Source of the DNA: Ilumatobacteraceae bacterium
GTDB taxonomy: Bacteria > Actinomycetota > Acidimicrobiia > Acidimicrobiales > Ilumatobacteraceae
DNA length: 48,004 nucleotides
Reading direction: 5' to 3'
Assembly: GCA_017859785.1 (NCBI GenBank)
Contig: JAFMMJ010000007.1
Span: 1-48,004 of the forward strand
Shown here: positions 30,478 to 39,099 of the stretch, one piece after another
Position numbering within the stretch: the stretch's first letter is position 1
Layout: the number at the start of each line of letters is the position of its first letter
Program-made: the position numbers and the translations under genes
The notes under the pieces: generated by a model
Databases searched by the model: none
What the model saw: only the letters and a program-made list of their open reading frames with translations
Told to the model about the DNA's origin: nothing

Positions 30478-31599
30478 TCAGCCGCCCGGCGAAACACCGT
30501 TGAGCGCAGCGAGGAACCGGTCGTTCTCGGTCGCCGATCCGATCGTCACCCGGATCCCCTCGTCGGCGAACGGGCGCACGACGACCCCAGCGCGTTCGAG
30601 ATCAACCGCGATCGAAGCGGTGCGCGCACCGGTCGAGAGCCACACGAAGTTGCCCCGATGATCCGGGAGATCCCAGCCGGCCGCACGAAGCGTCGACTCG
30701 ACTCGGATGCGCTCGGCGACCACTCGGCCGACCCGCTCGGCGATCTCCTCGGGATGCTGAAGGGCAGCGAGAGCGGCCGCCTGCGCCAGGGCGTTCACGG
30801 CGAACGGCAGCGCCACTTTGTCGATGTCGGCGATGACCGCCGGATGCCCAACGCCGTAGCCGATCCGGAGCCCGGCAAGCCCTTGGGCCTTGGAGAGGGT
30901 TCGGGTCACCACGACATTCGGGTGATCCGGCAAGAGATCGTCGATCGCGTCGTCGCCGTCGGCGTCGAACTCCCGGTAGGCCTCGTCAACCACGATGATC
31001 GTGCCGAGGCCGGCGGCCGTAGCCAGCCGGGCGAGATCGGCGGTCGAGGTCGCCGTGCCGGTCGGGTTATTCGGGGTGGCGACCACCACAAGGCGGGTCT
31101 CGGGGGTGAGCGCGGCGATGAGCCCGTCGACGTCGACGCTGAGTCGCGCATCGAGGGGCACCGTGGCGGCCTCGCCGCCGGCCAGTCGGGTGTAGATCGG
31201 GTACACCTCGAACGATCGCCACGGGTAGAGCACCCGGTCACCCCGGGCCACATAGGTCTGGAAGATCTGCTGAAGCACACCCGATGAGCCGTTGCCGACG
31301 GTGACGGACTCGGAGGTCACTCCGAGGCGTTCGGCGAGCGCGGCCCGCACGGCTCCCGCGCGGTGGTCGGCGTAACGGTTCACGCCGCTGGCTGCCTCGG
31401 TCACCGCGGCCACGACGGCGGAGATCGGCGGCTCGGGCATCTCGTTGGAGGCGAGCTTCACCGCTCCGGTGATCCCGTGGTCGCGCTCGGCCTGGGCGGC
31501 ATCACGACCCGGCCGATACGACGGCAAGGCGTGCACCTCCTCGCGTGGTCGACCGGGGTGGTCGGCGCTCGGAACGTGGGCGGCGGCCTCGTCGCTCAT
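30478..31599 (-). CDS. Histidinol-phosphate/aromatic aminotransferase family protein
   Basis: 373 residues, class I/II PLP aminotransferase of the HisC group. Signatures: KLASNEMP, ATPNNPTGT, VVDEAYREF and the PLP-lysine segment TRTLSKAQGLAGLRIGY. In actinobacteria such paralogues include aromatic aminotransferases; no his gene is nearby, so a role outside histidine synthesis is more likely. The ATG overlaps the CoA-transferase stop (ATGA). Confidence 0.88.
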   Translation of the reverse strand: MSDEAAAHVPSADHPGRPREEVHALPSYRPGRDAAQAERDHGITGAVKLASNEMPEPPISAVVAAVTEAASGVNRYADHRAGAVRAALAERLGVTSESVTVGNGSSGVLQQIFQTYVARGDRVLYPWRSFEVYPIYTRLAGGEAATVPLDARLSVDVDGLIAALTPETRLVVVATPNNPTGTATSTADLARLATAAGLGTIIVVDEAYREFDADGDDAIDDLLPDHPNVVVTRTLSKAQGLAGLRIGYGVGHPAVIADIDKVALPFAVNALAQAAALAALQHPEEIAERVGRVVAERIRVESTLRAAGWDLPDHRGNFVWLSTGARTASIAVDLERAGVVVRPFADEGIRVTIGSATENDRFLAALNGVSPGG

Positions 31600-32783
31600 G
31601 ACTCCCGACGGTAGCGACCGAGCACGCCCGCCTCCTCGAGGGCATCGAGGCGCTCATCGTCGTAGCCGACTTCGCTGAGCACCTCGCGGCCGTGTTCGCC
31701 GAGAAGCGGCGCAGGGCGTCGCGGGGCGTCGTCGACGGCTGGGCCTCCGACGAGCGGTGGGGTGTGCCGATAGGCACCGGCGACGGGATGCTCCACGAGC
31801 GGGAGCCCGTCGACGATGGAGTCGAGGGTCTCCACTCGTGAGGCGGGAACGCCGTGAGAGGCACAGGCCTCAAGGAAGGAGGCGGTCGTGTGGCCGTCGG
31901 CGATGCGTTGGTACTCGCGGTAGAGCTCGTCGATGTTGTCGAGTCGTCCGAGCCGCGTGAGGAATCGCGGATCGTCGAGCATCTCGAGACGTCCCCCGAT
32001 GGTGATCAACCCTTCGAACTGGTGGCGCTCATAGGCAAGGATCACGACGAGGCCGTCGGAGGTGCGAAGCGGACGTCGCTCGGGGCTGAGGAGCCGCGGG
32101 TAGCCGCTGCGCCCCTGAGGCGGCTCGGCGATCGCCGCCGCCCCGTGCTCGACAAGCAGGAACCCGCGGATGATGTCGTACATGGCGAGCACCGTCTCGG
32201 AGCCCTCACCGGTGCGCTCTCGGTGAAGCAGGCCAGCGGTCACCGCTTGGGCTAAGGCCATGCCGCACACCTTGTCGACGAGCAGGGTCGGCGACAGCAC
32301 CGGCGGCAGACCGGACCGCTCGGCGACGTCGACGAGTCCGGCCGCGGCCTGGATGATGTCGTCGTAAGCGGCGTCGTCGGCCCGCTCGCTGTCAGCGGGG
32401 TAGCCAGCAGCGGCGCACCAGACGAGGTCGGGTCGCGCGATAGCGAGATCGTCGCGGGTGATGCGCGCCCGCGCCCGCGAGCCGGGACGAAGATTGGTGA
32501 CGAACACATCGGCGCTCGACACGAGTCGCAAAAGCGCCTCGTAGCCCGACTCGGATCGAAGATCGAGAACGATCGAGCGCTTGTTTCGCAGCAGGTTGAG
32601 GGCGACTCCGGAGAGTTCGGGGTGAGGGCCCGTGCCCATATGACGGTTCGCGTCGCCGAGGGCAGCCTCGATAGCGATCACGTCGGCTCCGAGGTCGGCG
32701 AGCATCTGTGTGCCGAGCGGACCCATGACGACCGAGGTCAGATCGATCACGCGGATTCCCGCGAGGGGCTGAACGGCGCTCAT
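31596..32783 (-). CDS. CaiB/BaiF family CoA-transferase
   Basis: 395 residues, family III CoA-transferase. It starts LAGIRVIDLTSVVMGPLGTQMLADLGADVI, and NKRSIVLDL is typical. The catalytic Asp lies in AAYDDIIQAAAGL. It activates or swaps CoA on a carboxylic acid, fitting the carboxylase/AtuA operon. It is placed four bases after atuA. Confidence 0.93.
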   Translation of the reverse strand: MSAVQPLAGIRVIDLTSVVMGPLGTQMLADLGADVIAIEAALGDANRHMGTGPHPELSGVALNLLRNKRSIVLDLRSESGYEALLRLVSSADVFVTNLRPGSRARARITRDDLAIARPDLVWCAAAGYPADSERADDAAYDDIIQAAAGLVDVAERSGLPPVLSPTLLVDKVCGMALAQAVTAGLLHRERTGEGSETVLAMYDIIRGFLLVEHGAAAIAEPPQGRSGYPRLLSPERRPLRTSDGLVVILAYERHQFEGLITIGGRLEMLDDPRFLTRLGRLDNIDELYREYQRIADGHTTASFLEACASHGVPASRVETLDSIVDGLPLVEHPVAGAYRHTPPLVGGPAVDDAPRRPAPLLGEHGREVLSEVGYDDERLDALEEAGVLGRYRRES

Positions 32784-32787
32784 CGGC

Positions 32788-34551
32788 TCAGGAGTCGATC
32801 AGGTCGACCGGCGCCTCGACAACCCGGGCGCGCAACCACTCCCCCAGACTCTTGGCCTGGGGATCGCTCCTCGTCGACGCCGCGACACCCTCCTCGAGGA
32901 GACCCCGGATCACGAAGTTCATCGCCCGGAGTCGGGGAAGAAGGTGTCGTTCAACGGGAAGATCAGCGATCTCGGGGAGCAGTTCGCGCAGTCGCTCCAC
33001 GGTGAGCTCCGCGACCAGCCACGGGTAGACGGCGTCGTCGCGGGTGAACACGCCGAGGTTGGCGTCACCGCCTTTGTCACCGCTGCGCGTCCCGATCAGG
33101 CGACCGAGCGGGATCGGCCTCGTCGGCCCATTCGATTCACGAGCCGAGGGCACGCCCTCGACGTCGCGCTCCGTCGGGGCACCCGAACCCGACGGGGTGT
33201 CGACCACGGTCGTCCGTCCGTCGATGTGGGCGTATTGCGGCACGAGCGCAGCAGGAACGAGGGCTGGCCGATACACGCCGTAGGGCTGACCAGCCGATGG
33301 CCCGCCGCTCAGCAGGTACATGCCCGGGATGCTCGCGAGCGCCGTCTCCACCATCGCGTTGGAGAAGGCACGGCCGACCAGACGCTCATCGGGATCCTTT
33401 ACCGAGATGCGCAATTCGGCGGTCGCTGCCTCGTTCGACCTCGGGTCGTCGTGCTCGCGTCGCACCACCCGCGTCGTGCATGAGGCGAAGTCGCCCGGAT
33501 CGTTGGGACAGGCACGCCAGAAAGCGGCGAGGGCCGCCTCGGCCTTGGCGTCAACGTCGAGTCCGGTGAGAGCGACCACGAGGTCGTTGCGGTAGCCGCC
33601 GAGTTCGTTCATCGCGACCTTCACCGTTCCCGTCGGGGCCGACCCTCGAACACCCGAGATTCGAACCCGGTCCGTCGCGACCTGCTCCAAGTCGATGGTG
33701 TCGAAGTGCGCGATCACATCGGGGCCGAGGTAATCCGGCCCGCCGATCTCGTAGAGGATCTGACTGGTGATCGTCCCGACGGTCACCGCGCCCCCGGTGT
33801 CGTCGTGCTTGCCGATCACCGAGGATCCGTCGGCCGCGATCTCAGCCCACGGGAAGCCGATGTGCGCGATACCCGGGATCTCCTCGAAGAAGGAGTAGTT
33901 CCCGCCGGTCGCCTGGGCGGAGCACTCGATGACGTGACCGGCGACGACAGCTCCGGCCAGCGCATCGAAGTCGTCGCGTCGCCATCCGTGGTGATGGGCT
34001 GCTGGACCGCACACCACAGCGGCGTCGGTCACCCGGCCGGTGACAACGATGTCCGCTCCGGCGGAGAGCGCCTCGACGATTCCCCAACAGCCGAGATAGG
34101 CGTTCGCTGACACGAGCGCGGACGGGTCTCCGAGCCCACCGGAATGCGGGCCGAACTCGATGAGATCGCCGGTCGCCATGAGCTCGGCCGCCCGCGGCAA
34201 CAGATCGTCCCCATCGACGTAGGCGATCCGCGGTGACAGACCGAGACGGCCGGCGACCTCGCCCAACTGCTCGGCGCAACCAGCCGGGTCGAGACCCCCG
34301 GCGTTGGAGACAACGGTGATGCCGCGGTCGAGGCAGGTCCCCATCACCTCCTCCATCTGGGTGACGAAGGTGGAGGCGAACCCCCGACCCGGTCGCTTGG
34401 CCCGGATCCTCGCGAGGATCAGCATGGTCAACTCAGCGAGCCAGTCGCCGGTGAGTACGTCGATCGGTCCTCCGTCGACCATCTCGCGCGCCGCCGAGAG
34501 TCGGTCGCCGAAGAACCCGGAGCAGTTCGCGATCCGGATCGGATCGCTCAC
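32788..34551 (-). CDS. AtuA family protein (DUF1446, acyclic terpene utilisation-like)
   Basis: 587 residues in two parts: a DUF1446/AtuA domain (about 1-455; IANCSGFFGDRLSAA, VVSNAGGLDP, VVTGRVTDAA, SQATGGNYSFF) and the small C-terminal AtuA domain beginning near GRLIGTRSGDKGGDANLGVF. AtuA is needed for citronellol/geraniol breakdown in Pseudomonas, with unknown chemistry. The GTG overlaps the carboxylase alpha stop (GTGA). Placement directly after a biotin carboxylase mirrors the atu cluster. Confidence 0.9.
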   Translation of the reverse strand: MSDPIRIANCSGFFGDRLSAAREMVDGGPIDVLTGDWLAELTMLILARIRAKRPGRGFASTFVTQMEEVMGTCLDRGITVVSNAGGLDPAGCAEQLGEVAGRLGLSPRIAYVDGDDLLPRAAELMATGDLIEFGPHSGGLGDPSALVSANAYLGCWGIVEALSAGADIVVTGRVTDAAVVCGPAAHHHGWRRDDFDALAGAVVAGHVIECSAQATGGNYSFFEEIPGIAHIGFPWAEIAADGSSVIGKHDDTGGAVTVGTITSQILYEIGGPDYLGPDVIAHFDTIDLEQVATDRVRISGVRGSAPTGTVKVAMNELGGYRNDLVVALTGLDVDAKAEAALAAFWRACPNDPGDFASCTTRVVRREHDDPRSNEAATAELRISVKDPDERLVGRAFSNAMVETALASIPGMYLLSGGPSAGQPYGVYRPALVPAALVPQYAHIDGRTTVVDTPSGSGAPTERDVEGVPSARESNGPTRPIPLGRLIGTRSGDKGGDANLGVFTRDDAVYPWLVAELTVERLRELLPEIADLPVERHLLPRLRAMNFVIRGLLEEGVAASTRSDPQAKSLGEWLRARVVEAPVDLIDS

Positions 34552-36596
34552 GACGATTCACCGGTGTCGAGCACCACGAGGAGGTCGCCCATGTCGACCC
34601 GGTCGCCGACGGCGAAACGCACCTCGCTCACGACCCCGGCGGCCGGCGCGGTGATTTGATGCTCCATCTTCATCGCCTCGACGACCATGAGCACCTGGTC
34701 GGCCTCCACCTTCTGGCCAGCCTCCACGGCGACAGCGATGACCGTTCCGGGGAGCGGAGCGACCGGCCCCGAGCCGACCAACTCGGACTCGTGATCGACG
34801 AACCGTGGTCGAAGCATCCATCGGGTACGTCCCGTCGGGTCGACAGCGATTCGTTCGGCCCCTCGCCCCGCGAGGGTCACGGTGCGAGCGAGTCCATCGA
34901 CCTCAACGAAAACCACCTCGGAGTCGGCCAACTCGGCGCGCCTCTCGCGTCGGAACTGAAGGGTTCGGCGCTCGTCGGCGGGCAGCGCGCCCTTCTCGTC
35001 GGGCTCGGGCCAGTCACCGAGCATCACATTCCAATGATCCTCGAAGCCTCCACGGGTGACGATCTCGTACTCGACACGATGCTCGATCGGCTCGGGTCCG
35101 CCGTCCTCCAAGAGCACCACCCGGGTTCCGCGGGTTCGCACGTTTCGCCATCCCGACGGCACCTCACCCCAGTGACGATCCGCCGATCGGTTCGCCGACT
35201 CGACCGAGGCGACAACGGCCATGAGGTGCGCGGTCAGGTCATCACCGGTCGGTCGGGATCCGTTCAGGATGTCCGGTGAACGCGCGAGTAGACCGGTGTC
35301 GAGGCGCCCCGCGGCGAAGTCGTCATCATCGAGAAGAGCAACGAGCATGTCGATGTTGGTCCGAACCCCATCGACCTCGGATGATCGCAACGCGGCTCGC
35401 AGCCGTCGCCGCGCCGTGTCACGGTCCGGGCCGTATGCGATGACCTTCGCGAGCAACGAGTCGTAATCGGTGGTGACGACGCTGCCCGCCTCAACCCCGG
35501 AGTCGACACGCACTCCGTCGCCGATCTCGAACCGGTCGATCCGCCCGGTGGAGGGCAACCATCCCGAGGCGGGGTCTTCCGCGACCACCCGCGCCTCGAT
35601 GGCATGCCCGTCGAAACGGACATCATCTTGGCCAAGTGGAAGGGGATGACCAGCCGCGATGGCGAGTTGCATCTCGACCAGATCCAGACCAGTGATCGCC
35701 TCGGTGACCGGATGCTCGACCTGGAGGCGGGTGTTGACCTCGAGGAAGGTGATGGTCCCGTCCGGGCCGACTAGGAACTCGACCGTGCCGGCACCGCGGT
35801 AGCCGACATGACGTGCGAGCGAGACCGCTCCCGAGCGAAGCGCGTCGCGCACGGTCGGCTCGAGGCCGGGGGCCGGGGCCTCCTCGACCACCTTCTGGTT
35901 GCGTCGCTGCACCGAGCAGTCGCGCTCACCAAGGTGAATGACCGACCCATGCGAGTCCGCCATGATCTGCACCTCGATGTGGCGGCCGTGCTCGATATAC
36001 GGCTCGATGAACACCGTTGGATCGCCGAAAGCGGCGAGCGCCTCGCGCCCGGCCGCCTCGATCGCCCCGGCGAGATCCTCGGCGCGATGAACCACCCTCA
36101 TCCCGCGGCCCCCACCGCCGGCCGCCGCCTTCACGAGGGCGGGCATGGCGACCCCCTCCGGTGGCGGACCGGCCAGATCGACGGTGTGGACGGTGGTCGT
36201 CGGCACACCAGCGGCGACGGCCGCCCGCTTGGCGGCGATCTTGTCGCCGAGCAACTCGATCTGCTCGGGGGTGGGACCAACCCAGATGAGGCCTGCCGCT
36301 TCGACGGCGCGTGCCGCCGCTGGGTTCTCGGCGAGGAAGCCGTAGCCCGGGTGCACCGCATCGCAGCCGGTCGCGAGCGCAGCGGCGACGATGGCGTCGA
36401 CCCGCAGATACGACTCCGCGGGTGTCGATCCACCGAGGGAGACCGACCGGTCCATCGTTCGGGTGTGCAGCGCTCCCCGATCGGCCTCGGAGTGAACGCC
36501 GATCGGGGAGATGCCGAGTCGGCGGGCGGTGCGCGCGATCCTCACCGCGATTTCCCCACGGTTCGCGATGAGTAGGCGATCGATGGTTGCCGCCAT
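34548..36596 (-). CDS. Acyl-CoA carboxylase alpha (biotin carboxylase + BCCP)
   Basis: 682 residues: biotin carboxylase domain (about 1-445; LLIANRGEIAVRI, ATP-grasp KAAAGGGGRGMR, EVNTRLQVEHPVTE), a linker/BT region, and a C-terminal biotinyl domain with Lys643 in EAMKM. It carboxylates biotin with ATP and bicarbonate for the beta subunit. The ATG at 36596 overlaps the beta stop (TGATG), and family alignment begins exactly there. Methylcrotonyl-, geranyl- or other acyl-CoA substrates are possible. Confidence 0.93.
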   Translation of the reverse strand: MAATIDRLLIANRGEIAVRIARTARRLGISPIGVHSEADRGALHTRTMDRSVSLGGSTPAESYLRVDAIVAAALATGCDAVHPGYGFLAENPAAARAVEAAGLIWVGPTPEQIELLGDKIAAKRAAVAAGVPTTTVHTVDLAGPPPEGVAMPALVKAAAGGGGRGMRVVHRAEDLAGAIEAAGREALAAFGDPTVFIEPYIEHGRHIEVQIMADSHGSVIHLGERDCSVQRRNQKVVEEAPAPGLEPTVRDALRSGAVSLARHVGYRGAGTVEFLVGPDGTITFLEVNTRLQVEHPVTEAITGLDLVEMQLAIAAGHPLPLGQDDVRFDGHAIEARVVAEDPASGWLPSTGRIDRFEIGDGVRVDSGVEAGSVVTTDYDSLLAKVIAYGPDRDTARRRLRAALRSSEVDGVRTNIDMLVALLDDDDFAAGRLDTGLLARSPDILNGSRPTGDDLTAHLMAVVASVESANRSADRHWGEVPSGWRNVRTRGTRVVLLEDGGPEPIEHRVEYEIVTRGGFEDHWNVMLGDWPEPDEKGALPADERRTLQFRRERRAELADSEVVFVEVDGLARTVTLAGRGAERIAVDPTGRTRWMLRPRFVDHESELVGSGPVAPLPGTVIAVAVEAGQKVEADQVLMVVEAMKMEHQITAPAAGVVSEVRFAVGDRVDMGDLLVVLDTGESS

Positions 36597-38209
36597 CAGT
36601 GCCTCCACACCCCGTACTCGGTGGCTCCTCGCACCTCGGCCGAATGGGTGACCGAGAGCGCCATGGTGAGGATGTGTCTGGTGTCGTTCGGGTGGATGAT
36701 CCCGTCGTCCCACACCCGCCCGGTCGAATAGAGCGCGGACGACTCAGATTCGATCTGCGCTTCGAGGGCCGCCTTGCGCTGGTCGAGTTCGGCTTCGTCG
36801 ACCTCGATTCCGCGGCCGGCAGCGGCGTTCCTGGCGACGATGTCCATCACCCCGGCGAGTTGACGACCGCCCATCACAGCAATGCGATGGTTGGGCCAGG
36901 TGAAGATGAACCTCGGGTCGTAGGCCTTGCCCGCCATGCCGTAGTTACCCGCGCCATAAGACGCGCCGACCATGAGCACGATGTGCGGGACGGTCGAGTT
37001 CGACACCGCGTTGATGAGTTTCGCCCCGTTGCGGATGATGCCGCCACGCTCGGCCTTCGACCCGACCATGAACCCCGTGATGTTGTGCATGAAGACGAGC
37101 GGGGTGTCGGTGCGGTTGCACAACTGGATGAACTGGGCGCCCTTTGCGGCCTCCTCGGAGAAGAGGATCCCGTTGTTGCCGAGCAGACCGACGGGGAAGC
37201 CGCCGATGGAGCCCCATCCACACACGAGTTTGTCGCCGTACAGCGGTTTGAACTCCTCGAACCGGCTGCCGTCGAGCACTCGGGCGAGCACTTCGCGGAT
37301 GTCGAAGGGCACGCGCACATCAGCCGAGGCGCAACCGATGAGCTCGTCGGGATCGTGGACGGGCGGATCGGCTTCCAGGGTCGGGCCCGGTCCGAGTTTG
37401 CGCCAACGCAGATGAGCGACGATCTCACGGGTGATGCGGAGGGCATCCATCTCGTCGACGGCGAGGTAGTCGGAGAGACCACTGACGCGGGTGTGCATCT
37501 CGGCGCCGCCGAGGGTCTCCTCGTCGACGATCTCGTCGATCGCCATCTTCACGAGCGGTGGTCCCCCGAGGTAGGCGGTGCCACGGCCCTTGACGAACAC
37601 GGTGTAGTCGCTCATGCCCGGCGTGTAGGCGCCGCCGGCGGTGGCCGGGCCGAAGCCGACGGTGATGGTTGGGATGCCGAGTTTCGAGAGTTGGGTCTGG
37701 TTGCGGAAGCCCTCGCCGCCGCGGATGAAGATGTCGGCCTGATGCGGCAGATCGGCTCCGGCTGACTCGTTGAGCGAGATCCAAGGAAGTCGGTTGGCGC
37801 GGACGATCTCTTGGAACCGCATGTTCTTGTCGACCGAGCGCGGGTTCATCGATCCGCCGCGGTAGGTCATGTCGGTCGCGGTGATGGCGACCTCGGTTCC
37901 CTCGACGATGCCGATCCCGTTGACGACGCCGGCGCTCACCGGGAACTCCGATCCCCAGCCGGCGAGCGGGGAGAGTTCGAGAAACGGCGTGTCGGGGTCG
38001 ATGAGTTGTTCGATGCGCTCGCGGGCGAGCATCTTCCCGCGCTGGCGGTGCCGATCGACGTAGCGCTGTCCACCGATTCCGGGCACCGTCGCCAGTTCGG
38101 CCTCAACGGTCGCCCACAGGGCCTCCATCTCCGCGCGATTCGCGCGATACGCCTCGCTCGCGGGGGCGAGCCGCGACCGCAGGACGGGTCCCGAGGAGCG
38201 CTGTCTCAC
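36596..38209 (-). CDS. Acyl-CoA carboxylase beta (carboxyltransferase; methylcrotonyl/geranyl-CoA type)
   Basis: 537 residues with the two crotonase-like carboxyltransferase halves: SAGADLPHQADIFIRGGEGFRNQ, FGPATAGGAYTPGMSDY and FMHNITGFMVGSKAERGGIIRNGAKL, ASYGAGNYGMAGKAY. This is the MCC/GCC branch rather than propionyl-CoA carboxylase. The substrate-side segment RGGEGFRNQ differs from the usual MCC FGRIFYNQ, and neighbouring AtuA hints at a terpenoid-like or branched acyl-CoA. First gene of the operon; the GTG start lies six bases after a TAGGTT -10. Confidence 0.93.
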   Translation of the reverse strand: MRQRSSGPVLRSRLAPASEAYRANRAEMEALWATVEAELATVPGIGGQRYVDRHRQRGKMLARERIEQLIDPDTPFLELSPLAGWGSEFPVSAGVVNGIGIVEGTEVAITATDMTYRGGSMNPRSVDKNMRFQEIVRANRLPWISLNESAGADLPHQADIFIRGGEGFRNQTQLSKLGIPTITVGFGPATAGGAYTPGMSDYTVFVKGRGTAYLGGPPLVKMAIDEIVDEETLGGAEMHTRVSGLSDYLAVDEMDALRITREIVAHLRWRKLGPGPTLEADPPVHDPDELIGCASADVRVPFDIREVLARVLDGSRFEEFKPLYGDKLVCGWGSIGGFPVGLLGNNGILFSEEAAKGAQFIQLCNRTDTPLVFMHNITGFMVGSKAERGGIIRNGAKLINAVSNSTVPHIVLMVGASYGAGNYGMAGKAYDPRFIFTWPNHRIAVMGGRQLAGVMDIVARNAAAGRGIEVDEAELDQRKAALEAQIESESSALYSTGRVWDDGIIHPNDTRHILTMALSVTHSAEVRGATEYGVWRH

Positions 38210-38215
38210 GACCGA

Positions 38216-38245
38216 AACCTACGGTTTGGTACCGTTCAGTGTCAA
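38216..38245 (-). promoter_or_regulatory. Near-consensus leaderless promoter of the carboxylase operon
   Basis: Minus strand: TTGACA (38245-38240), an 18-base spacer, TAGGTT (38221-38216), six bases, then the GTG of the beta subunit. This is the strongest sigma-70-like promoter in the window. A strong promoter overlapped by repeated sites (next entry) suggests control by a repressor. Confidence 0.65.
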
Positions 38246-38254
38246 CTGGTACCG
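38227..38254. promoter_or_regulatory. Paired TGGTACCG operator candidate
   Basis: The octamer TGGTACCG occurs at 38227-38234 and 38247-38254, exactly 20 bases (two helical turns) apart. Each contains the palindrome GGTACC. One lies in the promoter spacer and the other directly upstream of the -35 box, so a bound dimer pair would block polymerase. The region is shared by the divergent TIGR03084 gene. The TetR-type protein encoded at 41.5-42.1 kb is the obvious candidate ligand-responsive regulator; this is inference. Confidence 0.5.
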
Positions 38255-38276
38255 CCCGCGGGCGGAGGGAGGCAAC

Positions 38277-39068
38277 ATGGACGTCGCTGGGGTCACTGCC
38301 GATCTGATCGCTGAGCAAGATGCGCTCGACGCGGTCGTCGCCCCACTCGCCGACGGCGCCTGGTCGACAGCGACACCGAGTCCGGGCTGGACCGTGGCTG
38401 ATCAGATCGGTCACCTCACCTTCTTCGACCGAACCGCCGCCCTCGCCATCGAGGATCCCGACGCCTTCATCGCGCACCGAGCCAAGCTCGTCGCCTCATT
38501 CGCCGACGCCGACGCCGTCGAGCGAATCACCCTCGGTGAGTTCCGAGCGATGGAACCCGGAGAGTTGCTCGATGCTTGGAGATCAGGGCGGAGCGCGCTT
38601 GCTCGGGCGGCCTCCGGTCTCGCCGACGACACCAGAGTGGAGTGGTACGGACCGTCAATGAGCGCGAAGTCGTTCCTCACGGCCCGCCTCATGGAGGCCT
38701 GGGCCCACGGTCAAGACATCGTCGACACGGTGGGTGCGAGCCGCGAGCCGAGCGATCGCCTCCGCCACATCGCGCAACTCGGCGTGATCACCCGTGGCTG
38801 GTCATACATCAATCGCGGTCTCGAACGACCCTCCAGTGAGGTGTCGGTGGTGCTCGACGCCCCGTCGGGCGAGGAGTGGTCCTGGGAGCATGCCGACGAG
38901 GTCGGACGAGTCACCGGACCGGCAGAGGACTTCTGCCTCGTCGTCACCCAGCGCCGCCATGTCGATGACACCCGACTCGTCGTGTCCGAGGGTCCGGCAC
39001 GAGACTGGCTGTTGATCGCTCAGGCCTTCGCCGGCGGCGCGACCGACGGACCGTCGGCCCGGGCCTGA
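38277..39068 (+). CDS. TIGR03084 family protein (DinB/mycothiol-isomerase-like fold)
   Basis: 263 residues, an actinobacterial family related to mycothiol-dependent maleylpyruvate isomerase/DinB_2. The N-terminal helix bundle includes SPGWTVADQIGHLTFFD with the His used for metal binding in the fold, and ARLMEAWAHGQDI supplies a further His. A C-terminal beta-rich part follows. The ATG at 38277 is chosen because GGAGG lies four bases upstream; a frame from 38226 would start inside the operator. It is divergent from the carboxylase operon and followed by an acyl-CoA dehydrogenase. Confidence 0.85.
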   Translation: MDVAGVTADLIAEQDALDAVVAPLADGAWSTATPSPGWTVADQIGHLTFFDRTAALAIEDPDAFIAHRAKLVASFADADAVERITLGEFRAMEPGELLDAWRSGRSALARAASGLADDTRVEWYGPSMSAKSFLTARLMEAWAHGQDIVDTVGASREPSDRLRHIAQLGVITRGWSYINRGLERPSSEVSVVLDAPSGEEWSWEHADEVGRVTGPAEDFCLVVTQRRHVDDTRLVVSEGPARDWLLIAQAFAGGATDGPSARA

Positions 39069-39099
39069 GACACCGCCACCCGAGACGAGCAGACACGAG

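Noticed and set aside
30478-31599. Member of a histidine biosynthesis operon
   Set aside because: No other his gene is nearby; the neighbours are acyl-CoA metabolism genes.
38226-38276. Upstream start for the TIGR03084 gene
   Set aside because: It would begin within the promoter and operator region; GGAGG four bases before 38277 and the family's usual N-terminus favour the later ATG.
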